Part shown: positions 20,223-31,062 of the stretch, in pieces | Layout of the letters: every line of letters starts with the position of its first letter | Numbering within the stretch: the stretch's first letter is position 1 | Assembly: GCF_000315625.1 (NCBI RefSeq) | Contig: NW_005434505.1 | Coordinates: forward strand, 38,522 to 102,521 | From: Guillardia theta CCMP2712 | Lineage: Eukaryota > Cryptophyceae > Pyrenomonadales > Geminigeraceae | Length of the DNA: 64,000 nucleotides | Direction of reading: 5' to 3' | The notes under the pieces: model-generated | The model's input: the letters and a program-made list of their open reading frames with translations, nothing else | What the model was told of the DNA's origin: nothing | The model's database searches: none | Position numbers and translations under genes: made by a program

Positions 20223-20936
20223 ATGTCTGTGTTGAAAGATGTGCTCCATCTACAGGCTCCAAATCTGTCTCCTTCACAGTCTGCCATGAACGCGCTTGGG
20301 TTTCGCAGGGAAGCTCCGGCGAGTAAGAGCATCAAGGTGCCCTTCGTCATCTGTTGATCACTGCGCACCAACGTGATCAAATCGTGCAGGAAGTTCCTGT
20401 CATTCCTCGCACGGCTCCTGGTGCCCAGTTCAAGATCAGATACTTTGATCGTAATTGCCTTCCTGATGGCCTGCTGCTTCTCAATCGCGCGGCAGGTGAT
20501 ACCGTCAAGCCAACAGATTGGAACTACAAGGATAGCGAGGGGAAAGTTGCAGCGGTATTTCCGACGGTGAGAAAGACTTGTGTGGCTTGACTTGAGTTTT
20601 CTAGGTGTCGCCTTTGAAATACATGGACGGCACTCCCTACCTGACCCAATTTGCTCCTGTTCCTGACATGCCAGCTCATGTAAGGCTCGGAACAATGTTT
20701 TGCCTTGAACGCGTGCTTTTCTTGATTGGTTTGTACAGCTTCCACGACAGTCGGCGGACTGGATCAGGCCAGGGCTTCCGCCATGTGCAGGTACTTGATT
20801 TCGAATTGAATGCCTGATTTTCATGCTCCCCTTGATGCCCTGAAGTTCAACCTATCGCGTTGATGTTCTTGACTGGTTCTTGGCAGGACATCCCTATAAG
20901 CTCAAGCCCACTGTCCCAGAAACCTATCAAGACTAG
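20223..20936 (+). CDS. Unrecognised 5-exon protein, about 155 aa
   Basis: Exons 20223-20336, 20390-20566, 20605-20679, 20739-20790 and 20887-20936 join in phase with GT-AG introns of 38-96 nt. The product begins MSVLKDVLHLQAPNLSPSQ, continues with a basic stretch ending ASKSIK, then APGAQFKIRYFDRNCLPDG, VSPLKYMDGTPYLTQFAPV, and ends GHPYKLKPTVPETYQD. It has no membrane segment. I do not recognise the family; the size and Pro/Tyr-rich end would suit a small organellar-complex subunit, but that is a guess. The first intron begins GTGCCC, a weak donor, but the phase match on both sides supports it. Confidence 0.62.
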
Positions 20937-21344
20937 TCTAAGCCCTCCCTTTTTTCGAATGAGCGTGAGGATGCCGCACAAGTTCACCAGTCACGTCTCA
21001 ACATCACGGTGCTAAGCCTGATACCATCATAAACATTGAGCCTGTAAACATCAGCGGAACCATCCTGACAATCAGGAGAGCCTGTCGAGGAGGCTTGACC
21101 CCGACAAGGCACTGTCGCACAGGCCATACTATGCGGCGAGAAGGGAAAATACTGACAAAGAGAAACAACCCAAATCCTGCCTACCGTAGTACTGCCTCCG
21201 ATACCCGGTCCAGTGCTCAGGTCCGATCCCCAAATCCGATTTGCAAGTTGGGCGGCAGATTGAATCTGCCAGTGACCGGGCTTTAAGTTCAGTGCCGACC
21301 TTACCGTCAAGTTACCGCATATCATAGCCTCCTGGTTCAAATCT

Positions 21345-21400
21345 TTACTCAAAGTTAAGTTAAAGATCAGTACGAGGAACGAGGACAATCAGGAGAGTCA
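21345..21400. repeat. Dispersed ~50-bp repeat, copy A
   Basis: Contains TACTCAAAGTTAAGTTAAAG, then ATCAGTACGAGGAACGAGG, then ACAATCAGGAGAGTC. The same words recur at 24185, 45250, 45331 and 54409. It is followed by a GC-rich patch (GGTGGCCGGGCCGCG). Confidence 0.8.
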
Positions 21401-22092
21401 CCTAGTAGTATGCCGGTAACCGGTCAGGGTGGCCGGGCCGCGATGCATTCCATGGCATTTACTAACGCCCAATTATAAATTAATATCCTTTTAACAAACA
21501 CTTGTACCTGTTAATTTGATCATAAGCATACAGTTTTTAGTCAATTTTGTACCAGAATGATTTGTACCACTCAGTACTCTTTTATATTTGTTTTAAGCAT
21601 TTGAGTTCCGGCTTACACGCCTCTTGGCTGCTCTCTTCCCTGTGTACCGGTATGTTTGTCTGATATTAAGGGGGTAGGGTTATTCGTATATTTCGATACA
21701 CGCTCATGAAATCTTATTAGTGTCAGCCATTGACGAGTGTAGTAAATCCAGCCAATAAGTATTTTTGTTTTCAAATCAAGGAGTCGTATGCCAGCTAGCA
21801 ACGGCAATATTTTTTTTCTACACCGGTTGTTTTATATAGATACCTACCCCATGTCTATAGGGTGCCACCGAAACACAGGTCCCCTTGCCCCCGATCAAAG
21901 AGCAAATAAAAATTCATTAAAAATCCTGAGATCCCCATTGCAAGTATCCCTCCCCTCCTCCTTCCTGCTCTTCTCCCTCCCTCCCTCCCTCCCTGCTCCC
22001 CTCCCTTCCTCCCTGCTCCCTCCCTCCCCCCTGTTCCCCTCCCTCCCCGTTGCTTCCCTTTCCCTTGCGCTCCAGTTATAGACACCAAACAA
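21401..22092. other. Intergenic stretch
   Basis: Short GC-rich patch at 21410-21445, then AT-rich DNA, then a pyrimidine tract (CTCCCTCC units) at 21950-22060 just upstream of the ORF at 22093. Confidence 0.35.
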
Positions 22093-23145
22093 ATGAATCT
22101 TCACCGTCGTGTATCAGCAACAAATGGAATTCAGAGAAGGCGAAGGCAGGAAGATTTCGATACATTCTTGGAGCAGGAAGAGACTTGTGATGAGTCAAAG
22201 ACACCTGAAGATTTGAAGCTTCGAATGATCCTGCATACGTCAGTTGATGATCGAGACTTGCCCAGGATGTACTGGAAAAAGCCAGGCAGTAATTTGAATA
22301 TTATGCTTGAGCCTGGCACAGGGGTTCAATATCAGTGTGAAGATCACAGGGGCGTTGAAGTGAATCGACTGGGCATGATCAAATCGCTGCACTCAGATGC
22401 ACAGGTTGTCGAAGTGTACATCATGTACAATGGAGTCCTCTTGGAACATGTAGACGAAACCATTATAACTAATCGAGTGCCCTGTGTGGCCCTGAAAAGA
22501 ATTTTGAACAAAGTTGGAAACCGTGATTGTTATCAAGCAATTTACAAGGATACGGATGAAATAAATGCTATACCAAAAATGTGTTTCTTCAGCTTTCCTT
22601 GCATGTTGGAGCATGCCAACGATGATCTCCACGATAATTTCAGAGTGCATGGGTATATATTTTTTCATGAAGACGACATCGAAAATAATAAATACTGTGA
22701 AATCTCTCACTTCTCGATTGCAAACCCGGCACCACTCGTTGAAAAGATGGCGCAAACAACTTTCTGTTCAGCGGCGGAGTACAATCGGATTTGTCGAGAT
22801 ATGACCGAGGTCAAAAAGATGTTCAATCAGTGGTTGAAGTCAAGGAGTGAGACCTTTGAGAAAAAATTTTGTTTGTTGTTTTCCATTGATTTTCGTTGCT
22901 TTCGATTGCTTTACAATTTTTGTTTGTTGTTTTCCATCGCTTTACGTGTGACATGCTCGTCACAAGCCATGTTTATGAACTCCGAAAACCTCAGCATCTT
23001 TTCGCTGCCTGTTTCACAACCTCGGAATCATCGCCGTCTTTGTCCAAACCTACATCCGCAAGATGTTCCTATTCGCTTGGGCACCCGCTTGTCTCCATGC
23101 TTCTGTTCCCTACAACTGATAAAAACATTACATTCGCAGGAATGA
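22093..23145 (+). CDS. Unrecognised ORF, 350 aa
   Basis: Uninterrupted frame from an ATG at 22093. The first ~255 residues look like real protein: a charged N-terminus (RRRRQEDFDTFLEQEE), then mixed alpha/beta sequence (VEVYIMYNGVLLEHVDETII, NFRVHGYIFFHEDDIE, FCSAAEYNRICRDMTEVKKM). The beta-rich middle is loosely reminiscent of BAH-type chromatin modules, but I cannot confirm it. From about residue 257 the sequence turns Cys/Phe/Leu-rich through a short duplication of TTTTGTTTGTTGTTTTCCAT, so the real protein may stop or splice earlier. Confidence 0.45.
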   Translation: MNLHRRVSATNGIQRRRRQEDFDTFLEQEETCDESKTPEDLKLRMILHTSVDDRDLPRMYWKKPGSNLNIMLEPGTGVQYQCEDHRGVEVNRLGMIKSLHSDAQVVEVYIMYNGVLLEHVDETIITNRVPCVALKRILNKVGNRDCYQAIYKDTDEINAIPKMCFFSFPCMLEHANDDLHDNFRVHGYIFFHEDDIENNKYCEISHFSIANPAPLVEKMAQTTFCSAAEYNRICRDMTEVKKMFNQWLKSRSETFEKKFCLLFSIDFRCFRLLYNFCLLFSIALRVTCSSQAMFMNSENLSIFSLPVSQPRNHRRLCPNLHPQDVPIRLGTRLSPCFCSLQLIKTLHSQE

Positions 23146-25185
23146 TATTCAATGGAGACTCTACCTTATGTCTTAGCTCGCTGGTTCTGATACTGAGAAG
23201 TCCTGAGGGAAGTTCATTCACATCCGGCATTCATGGCGTTGAATAGTTCATCGATCTTACACTTGCGATCTATTTGCAATCAAGTTGCCTACACGACTGA
23301 CATGCCTTATGCTTATGTGCTTGGTTGACACAGAGAGGAGGAAGTATGGGTCTTGTAGAATGCCAACCAAAACAACAATCAATTGCCTAATCAGAGAGAT
23401 CCTTTACGAGAAACAATCTTGACACCAAACAACTCTACAGTCAGAGATGTGCTCGAAGCTCAATCATACGAAAGAGGGTTGTGGATGCTTGATCACCAAA
23501 AACGAGCAAATTCTCCATCTTGCAATGAGCATCAAAAGGATTCGAAAACAGCCCTAGGCTCTAGAATCCATGGTGATGCTGATTCCTACAGCTTCCTTTG
23601 AAAAACAAGCTCGAGCTGTTTGAAACGTCGTCTTGCAGTATGCCGCAAAAAGTACAAACATTCACACATGATTCAACCTTGGATGGCCTGGTGCTTGAAT
23701 ACGATGAAAGAGCCATTGGCTGAGAGCCATCTGGGATGCAAACAAACGCCGCCTGCGCCGGTGGGTGCGGATGCAGCAATGGGGGAAGGGTAGGGCAGGC
23801 GATTTTGGTTGTATATGCACCCCCCAGGCGTGTAAAAGCGTGTAAGGTCAAAAATAGTTTTAATGTTTGAAACCTTGTTGTTTGGAGGAAGCAAGAATAC
23901 TTGTAAACCTAAAACTGCTCGACACGGTCCCCGATTCAAACATACTTTCAACCATTATCGAAGTTTCTGGTACAAATTTTCAGTGCGCCGACCATTCAAA
24001 AATCCTGGGCTGAGGTACCCCGCTCGAAAATGATCAAAAGCGAGCATTAGAAAATGCCATGGAATGGATCATCCGACTCGGATGACTCTGTGAAAGACCG
24101 TCTGAGTCGTGCGAATTAAAGTAAAATCTTGCGAATCTTAGCAGGAGTTAAACTGAGACGGTCTCCTGCCTGTGACTCATTCATTTACTCAAAGTTAAGT
24201 TAAAGATCAGTACGAGCCTCCGAGCAAACGGCCGGCGTGACTCCTTCAATAATTTAAAAGGGCTTTCTGGCAGGAGGTCCCCGGAGCTTCGGAAGTTCGG
24301 AAAGGGTCGGCGGTGACGGGTGACAACGGCGGAGAACCGGGCTCGGAGGCTCGTGTAAGACAGGACCGTACAATTGAGTCACGGGGATACGGTACACTGA
24401 TACCCTGGCAATCCGATGACTAGGCTTATGGCGCCGATGGTGGTGACCCATGGCTTTTTAAATTAATACTGCGATTAAGAAATCGATGAGCATGCGAGGT
24501 TGTGATGGTAGTACGTAAGATAGAGAAGCTTGCTGATGGCGGCCTAGCAGGGAAGAGGCACGAGCCTCACATGGCCGACCCAAAGGCTATAGGTAGGCTA
24601 TTGTCCCTTTCCACTTACTATGAAAATTAAGAAAAGTCCAACCTTGGGGTATGGGGAGGGAGATAGATGAAGGACATCACGGGACGGCAGGGGTGGAGCA
24701 CGAGACGAGAGCAAACCCTACTGAACGACGAGAGGAGATATTGGTAGCCCACCAGACCACCGGTGCTTGCTTCTGGTAAAACAGGGGTACATCATATGAA
24801 ACCACCGGTCCTTGAAAAGGTAAATTGAGGGGTAAGGAGGCGGCGTGCGGAAGACGCGAAAGTGACTTCTTTCGCACCTGACCTACAAAACAGACTCCGG
24901 CAGGAGGGGTCCTTTTGATTGATTTTAGTGGGGTGATGGGGGTCCGAAACGGGGGTGACAATAGAAAGAAGGTGAACTGGTCATCACATAGCTCGAACAC
25001 AGCGTTTCGGGAGAACCCCTACCACCTGTTCTTACCATCTTTAAACCGGTACTTCTAGCCGGCCCCCAAAGTGATAAGATTACAACAGGGAGCTATGATT
25101 CAATAGCTCCAACCTTCGTCCCTCCTCAAACTCATCCTCCCCTTCTTGGCGTACCAACGTACCTCCAACCAGTCCGACTTTTCTC
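23146..25185. other. Gene-poor stretch with repeat fragments
   Basis: No supportable gene. It contains dispersed-repeat copy B at 24185-24216, a GC-rich patch at 24220-24360 and mixed sequence to the start of the inverted repeat. I looked for tRNA and rRNA signatures and found none. Confidence 0.35.
24185..24216. repeat. Dispersed repeat, copy B
   Basis: TTACTCAAAGTTAAGTTAAA then GATCAGTACGAG, truncated before the ACAATCAGGAGAGTC part, and followed by CCTCCGAGC and a GC-rich patch. Confidence 0.75.
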
Positions 25186-25189
25186 TTAC

Positions 25190-26112
25190 CTCCCCTCCTT
25201 CCCTTCGCTCCATCCCTGCCATCCCTCCCTCCTGCCACTACCCAACATCCTCCTCTCCTCCGCCCTCCCTCCCCCGACAAACAAGCTTTCCGCGCTTCAT
25301 TGCTCGACAACAAGCATCCCCGACGACCGCTCGTCTCCCCTGGACTCTCTCGCATGCTAGGCTTATTGCGCTTATTGATCTTGGCCGCGTCTCTGGTGCT
25401 CGCGGCCTCCACCGCTCTCGCCTCCTCTCCTCGTGCTCCCAAGCTTTCCCGCGTCTCCATCGACGTGGATCTCTCTGGACTGCTGCCGGCCAAGACCAGG
25501 CCTCTACGCCCTGACGTGCATGGAAGCAGCATGGTCAGCTCTCAGAGCGAGGGGCCTCGCGCAGGCACCCGCTGTATCCGCCTCCGCGGAGGCAACTGCC
25601 TCGACTCCTCCGCCAACCTCGCTGAGCTCACGTCGACGGTGAGCGAGCGAGTGCCGCTGAGGAGCGAGGGGGCAGGATGCAGCACAAGGCGATGCTGGAA
25701 GCTCAGCAGGACGGTGGAGTAGAGGAGGAGGAGGGCGCCAGTATTCTTTGACCACGAGATGTATTCTTTAGATGTACCACTAGCTGATATGGATTGTGAA
25801 TGAATCAACTATCCCTACTCATCAGAGTGTCTGTAGCATCGCATGCGCTCACCGAGCCCTCAATCTCATGGCGCGAGACGCGTAGACGGGCCAGCATGTC
25901 GGCGACATGCGCGAAGACGCTCGAGAGGGAGCGGGGGCCGTCATGTGAGGCTGGCGATGTCAGAGAGGTCGGTGAGGGAGAGGGGCCTTGAGTCTTGAAA
26001 CCATTCCTTGATGTGGGTCTGCTGGCGGTTGGCCATGGAGAGGAGCCGGGCGGAGTGAGAACAGTTGGGGTAGGCGAAGAAGGCAGCATGGCTGGAGAGG
26101 CTTGTCAGACTC
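25190..26112. repeat. Left arm of a ~0.92-kb inverted repeat
   Basis: Reverse-complement match to 28633-29553 with only a few differences seen (for example A/G in CCATCCC versus CCGTCCC near 25219, T/C near 25621, and C/A near 26033). The arms therefore look very recent or homogenised. Spacer is about 2.5 kb. Confidence 0.93.
25354..25722 (+). CDS. Secretory-signal ORF (left-arm copy)
   Basis: From the first ATG: MLGLLRLLILAASLVLAAST then ALAS, a textbook signal peptide. It continues to CIRLRGGNCLDSSANL and LTST, where a GTGAGCGAG donor (25639) suggests the exon ends, so residues beyond may be intronic. The mature part has no domain I can name. The identical copy lies in the right arm on the other strand (29387-29019). 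It could be the 5' exon of a larger secreted protein. Confidence 0.5.
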   Translation: MLGLLRLLILAASLVLAASTALASSPRAPKLSRVSIDVDLSGLLPAKTRPLRPDVHGSSMVSSQSEGPRAGTRCIRLRGGNCLDSSANLAELTSTVSERVPLRSEGAGCSTRRCWKLSRTVE

Positions 26113-27270
26113 GTGGAGGAGAGGGGAGGGGAGATGATGGGAGGGGAGGAGGGGAGGAGTGGACCAGTTGCCGGAGAAGCAGGAGCTCCGAACGCACGCG
26201 AGGCCTCTTCCGTCCACACCAACACCGAGGCCTGACCAACAAGGTCATGTGGCCCCTTTTTGTTTCTCTCTTCCTCCTCTGTTGCCCGTCACCCCCTGTC
26301 TCTCCGCCGCCCCCGCTAACCCTGTACCTCCTCTCACCGCAATCTTGGAAGAGACAGTCGTCTATCGCTGCGGCCGCCACGTCCGTTACCGTTACTCCGC
26401 ATCCCAAGCTGCCGAAAGGAGCTTCGCCATGAGTCTCGTCTTGAAGGATGACACGGAAAGGCGATTGAAGATTAAGATCTCCCATCTCCTGCCACACGTC
26501 ACCCTCATCCCCACTCATGCTCTTGCTACCTTGCTGTCCTGGTCCTTCCCTCGATGAACAATCTGAGCACATGCATGCAGCAAACCGGACGGTCGGAAGC
26601 TCAACTTGACGCTTTCAAGCATCTCGCTCACTTGCAGCGTGGTGACTTCCTTGTGAGGCGCATCAGAGGGACTGAGAGAAATCTCCGCGCATGCCTGGCT
26701 GCCGTCGTTGATCGGCGGCGGGTCCCTCGCAATCACCTCGGCAAGATGCTCAACTTGAGCTGGAGCGAAGAACTGAAACAAAGGCAACAGCATCACTGTC
26801 ACTGCCGGCAAACTAGACATCACGACGAGCCACCTGTGCTGCGTTCCTCTTGCTCGCCCCGATACCCCTGAGGGTGCTGTACCGAATAACCAACGTCGAG
26901 CAGTGCATCGCAGTGATGCCGTCCTCCGCAGGCTCCTCTGGAGACAGCCCCCCGACATGGGTGGCTACCAAGGTGCAATTAGATTGCAGCGAGAGACCTG
27001 AGTCGCGAATCATCTTGTGCTATGAGTAATCCTTCACTCACAGCAACACACTCCTTGCCCGCAGAGGACAGAGCAGGCAAACATCGCCCAGGGTCCTCCT
27101 TGCACGTGCAAGAGGATCTGGCAAGCCCTCAAAGTGAGTCAAGCAGGAGGAGGAGGAAGAGGAGGAGACGTCAGCTGAGTCGGCAGAGGAGAGTTGGAAG
27201 CGGAGAGATGTGATGGAACCACTGCAGCCTTTGGCGAGGACGTACTTGCCCTCAAGAGTCTGTAGCATGA
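25840..27270 (-). CDS. Multi-exon gene, possible right-handed beta-helix protein
   Basis: Exon-like segments with good splice sites: one ending GGPWAMFACSVLCGQGVC at a GTGAGT donor (about 27042); LQSNCTLVATHVGG through DGITAMHCSTLVIRYSTLRG to a GTGGCT donor (about 26838); FFAPAQVEHLAEVIARDPPP to IVHR (about 26776-26540); and SPFRVILQDETHGEAPFGSL with GVTVTDVAAAAIDDCLFQDC ending at GTGAGA (about 26350). The short alternating strands with Gly/Asn turns (DGITAMHCSTLVIRYS) look like parallel beta-helix rungs. A last exon candidate inside the left arm reads SVFAHVADMLARLRVSRHEI and ends at GTGAGC near 25852. Joins are not all resolved; no catalytic site is visible. Confidence 0.4.
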
Positions 27271-28632
27271 AGGTGTTAGCTCGGGAGTGGTGCAGGCAAA
27301 CAAGTTGATACGGATGAGCTGAAGTTGGTGAGAACAGACAGCACTCCCTCGGTCCTCACACCTCCTTGGCAGAAGCTGTAAGAATCTAGTCGTGCTCCTC
27401 TTTGATCCGCCGGCTGCTGCTCGCTCTGCCCTTCGAAATGAAGAACCCTCTCTCCCTGCGCGGCGTCTCAGTTCAAACGGGCGGGAAGGGAAGCAAGAGA
27501 ACATGGAGAGGGAAGCAAGAGAACTCACTCCGTGGAACTTTGACGTCACGATGGTCGTGCGCCTCTTCTGCCTGCTCGCATGTCTCCCTCTGGGAAAGAT
27601 TATTCTCCCATCCCTGTTCGCTCTGTGTATGGCAGGACGTAGAGAGCTTCTGTATGTTCAGCTTTCTGTGAGGAATGACAATGCAAGAAGAGAAAAGAAG
27701 AAGACCTGCTCTTCACCACAACATCTCGATCTGAGATATCTGCAAACATTCGCCGAGAGCAGAGTTCAGACAGAGCAAGGAGAGCATGATGCCCGATAAC
27801 TGTCACATACCAAGTGAGCGAAGGAGAGTGAGGACAAGCCATCAGGAACATGAATCATGACTGCAGACTGCAAAAACAAGATGCAAACAAACATCGACAA
27901 CACTCACAACACCTCCACTGTTTCATTACACACTTGTTTCCCCTCGTTCCGATTGGAGCTGCAAACTATCAGACGATGACGCCCATCGAGGCGGGAAGGA
28001 TGAGAGAAGAAGCAGAACAAGATTCGTCAAGGTAGTCCTCATCTCACAGACTTGTCTCCTCGTAGAATCTCAGGTGTAGAACGTCCATCTTGTTCTATTG
28101 CAGTCTCTACACTTGGCTTTGTAACCTGTACGTGTCCTGGCTTGCTAGCACAACGGACAGACATTGAGCGAGAAGGTGGAGCAGCTTGCTCCTCTCCTCC
28201 TCTACACCATGTCTCTGCGTACCCAAACCAGCATCAGCCCTTCTGCCATGATGCTCCTGCGGCCTACCCCAGGCAGCTGCCATTTTGCCACATGGGGTTC
28301 GGAATTGTAATAAGAAGAAGGTTTCATGCATCTGCCTATAGATGGAACTAAGTATCATATTGAGGCGGGCTTGTGTAAGAGATACAACCCGTCACAACGC
28401 CAAATAGCGCGCATGGCGTGCACGTAAGGGAAGAGGATCAGGTCAAGAGCAGTGCATGGAGAAGATCTTGAGAGACATGAATGAATCATATGATATCAAG
28501 ATGTTATATGAATTCACTACGCCAGAATTGATAGGTCATCCAACGGATGCTTCTCCTGCGTTCGGAGCTCCTTTTACACCAGCTAGGTGATAGCTCCACT
28601 CGGCCTGAACTACAGCCCTCCATGAAGCTACT
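27271..28632. other. Spacer of the inverted repeat, right part
   Basis: Several short open frames on both strands, none with recognisable domains. Additional exons of the beta-helix-like gene may be here, but I cannot define them. Confidence 0.3.
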
Positions 28633-29553
28633 CTGACCAGCCTCCCCAGCCATGCTGCCTTCTTCGCCTACCCCAACTGTTCTCACTCCGCCCGGCTCCT
28701 CTCCATGGACAACCGCCAGCAGACCCACATCAAGGAATGGTTTCAAGACTCAAGGCCCCTCTCCCTCACCGACCTCTCTGACATCGCCAGCCTCACATGA
28801 CGGCCCCCGCTCCCTCTCGAGCGTCTTCGCGCATGTCGCCGACATGCTGGCCCGTCTACGCGTCTCGCGCCATGAGATTGAGGGCTCGGTGAGTGCATGC
28901 GATGCTACAGACACTCTGATGAGTAGGGATAGTTGATTCATTCACAATCCATATCAGCTAGTGGTACATCTAAAGAATACATCTCGTGGTCAAAGAATAC
29001 TGGCGCCCTCCTCCTCCTCTACTCCACCGTCCTGCTGAGCTTCCAGCATCGCCTTGTGCTGCATCCTGCCCCCTCGCTCCTCAGCGGCACTCGCTCGCTC
29101 ACCGTCGACGTGAGCTCGGCGAGGTTGGCGGAGGAGTCGAGGCAGTTGCCTCCGCGGAGGCGGATACAGCGGGTGCCTGCGCGAGGCCCCTCGCTCTGAG
29201 AGCTGACCATGCTGCTTCCATGCACGTCAGGGCGTAGAGGCCTGGTCTTGGCCGGCAGCAGTCCAGAGAGATCCACGTCGATGGAGACGCGGGAAAGCTT
29301 GGGAGCACGAGGAGAGGAGGCGAGAGCGGTGGAGGCCGCGAGCACCAGAGACGCGGCCAAGATCAATAAGCGCAATAAGCCTAGCATGCGAGAGAGTCCA
29401 GGGGAGACGAGCGGTCGTCGGGGATGCTTGTTGTCGAGCAATGAAGCGCGGAAAGCTTGTTTGTCGGGGGAGGGAGAGCGGAGGAGAGGAGGATGTTAGG
29501 TAGTGGCAGGAGGGAGGGACGGCAGGGATGGAGCGAAGGGAAGGAGGGAAGGT
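28633..29553. repeat. Right arm of the ~0.92-kb inverted repeat
   Basis: Reverse complement of 25190-26112. Identity ends sharply at GTCAGA near 28633 and in the purine-rich GGAGGGAAGG near 29553. Confidence 0.93.
29019..29387 (-). CDS. Secretory-signal ORF (right-arm copy)
   Basis: Same product as the left-arm ORF, beginning MLGLLRLLILAASLVLAAST. On this strand it points toward the spacer, so its next exons could be those of the beta-helix-like gene on the same strand (27270-25840). In that case the gene would start in one arm and end in the other. Confidence 0.45.
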   Translation of the reverse strand: MLGLLRLLILAASLVLAASTALASSPRAPKLSRVSIDVDLSGLLPAKTRPLRPDVHGSSMVSSQSEGPRAGTRCIRLRGGNCLDSSANLAELTSTVSERVPLRSEGAGCSTRRCWKLSRTVE

Positions 29554-30867
29554 CTAGGAGCAGTTTGCTAGAGTTGAGTGGCTGGTTGCAGGAGGTTGGA
29601 ATGGAGGAGGGGAGTTGAGCTTCTTCATTCCTTTCTCCCTGTGGTAAAGGGGGCCGGCTGCATGGACCGGTGGTATGATCCACTAACAAGGGGGTACATG
29701 TGGCCACCAAAATACTCAAAACCGAGGCTTTTCGTTTGTTCTTTTTTGTGTGGATTCAGAACAAACTACGAATTTGGCCCTTTATATCACCCCTACCCCC
29801 TTCTGTTTCTACCCCTACCCTTTTTGGTCCTATTATAAACGGTCACAGGACCCCTATTGTGAAACATTGACGCACCCCACCCATATTTTCCCGATGCAAC
29901 CCCACCATGATTTTGACTGTTATGGGCCAGGTGTCCTTCTTACCATCATAGGGAAGCAAGGATTTTGTATAGGTCTCCTCCAACACACTTTGCGATAGAG
30001 ATGACCCTGACGTTTCAACTAGTACCACCCTGAGCAGCTGCAATAGACTGTAAATAGAAATATCTAGAAGGGGGAGCCGTTCGCCATGCAACACTACTGG
30101 CACGGTTCTTTACTTGGCCAACCGGTCAGACCCCACCCTCCTGCTCTAGCCCTTGTTTCAGTCGGAGAACCCGGTGGTCGATCTCCCATCCATTCGTTTC
30201 TGTTACCGTTGCTTTCTCGTTGTTTTGGAGCCGATAAGTTTTGAGTCGGTGAGTCAAACTCGGTCAGTTGTGGCGTTGCTGTGGTACCCTTGGCTCTCTA
30301 AAAAGTTTTTATCTGTACCAAGTCATCAAGACCAAAAAGGACTACAACTGTACCAAGTTTACCAAAAAGCATTTTGTATTTCCGTACAAACGATGCCAAA
30401 TTTGGAGTTACGGTAGTGGCAGTGATTTTGAGGAGTACCGGCAGTAGCAGACGGAATGTTTCGTTTTTTTGGGTGACTTTATGCCCTCAAGGGATCTGAC
30501 TATCTCAGCAGTCACGAATCTCTCCCGGCCTTAACAGTGCGGGAATTGCCCGAGCCGTCAGCAAGTCACGCCATGCAAAGCTCAGCCGAGAGTCACACCA
30601 CTCAGGTGACTGTCACATGTACGGTACCGTCACCGCCGGTATGGTCTGCCGGAAACAGTCGTGACGGTCGGTCCCGCTGAGTCGGAACGGTAACGGCGGC
30701 GTTCAACGGTTGAACCGTTGATCATCAGGTGATCTGTTGTGAGCACGGCCGGCCGCCCGCGCGGCCGGGCCGGCCGGGCCGCCGGGCCGCGCGGTTGCAA
30801 CCCCGGGGGGGGCCGCTGAGTGCACGGCGGCCGGTCACGTTGCCCGGCCCCCCCGGGACTCGGAGCG

Positions 30868-30902
<35 letters not shown>

Positions 30903-31062
30903 ACTGATCGGGCCACTGCCGCGCACCGTGACTGACGATGCCGTCATCAGTGACAGAGCCACGGTCGGACCTCACCGGCCCCCCCGGTGGCCGGGCCGTG
31001 GCATCACTGACTTCTGATCCGCACGGAGTCGGGCCGTCCAACTTGTTTGTCCGTTGACAGTA
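29554..31062. other. Intergenic, ending in a GC-rich island
   Basis: 29560-30480 is mixed sequence without a gene. From about 30560 to 31020 base composition jumps to very high GC, with CCGGCCGGGCC runs and a (GCC)n array at 30868-30901. The ZU5 gene starts at 31063, so this island forms its upstream region. Confidence 0.5.
30640..31020. repeat. GC-rich island with (GCC)n
   Basis: Dense GGCCGG words, a ten-or-so-unit GCC array at 30868-30901, and TGACT/AGTCA words scattered through. Similar islands lie at 36310-36620, 49640-49930 and 54470-54620. Confidence 0.6.

Noticed and set aside
24220-24640. Possible tRNA or structured RNA
   Set aside because: No tRNA A/B box pair or cloverleaf could be drawn by eye.
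26159-26557. 132-aa plus-strand ORF in the inverted-repeat region
   Set aside because: The minus strand has better splice sites and beta-helix-like content.
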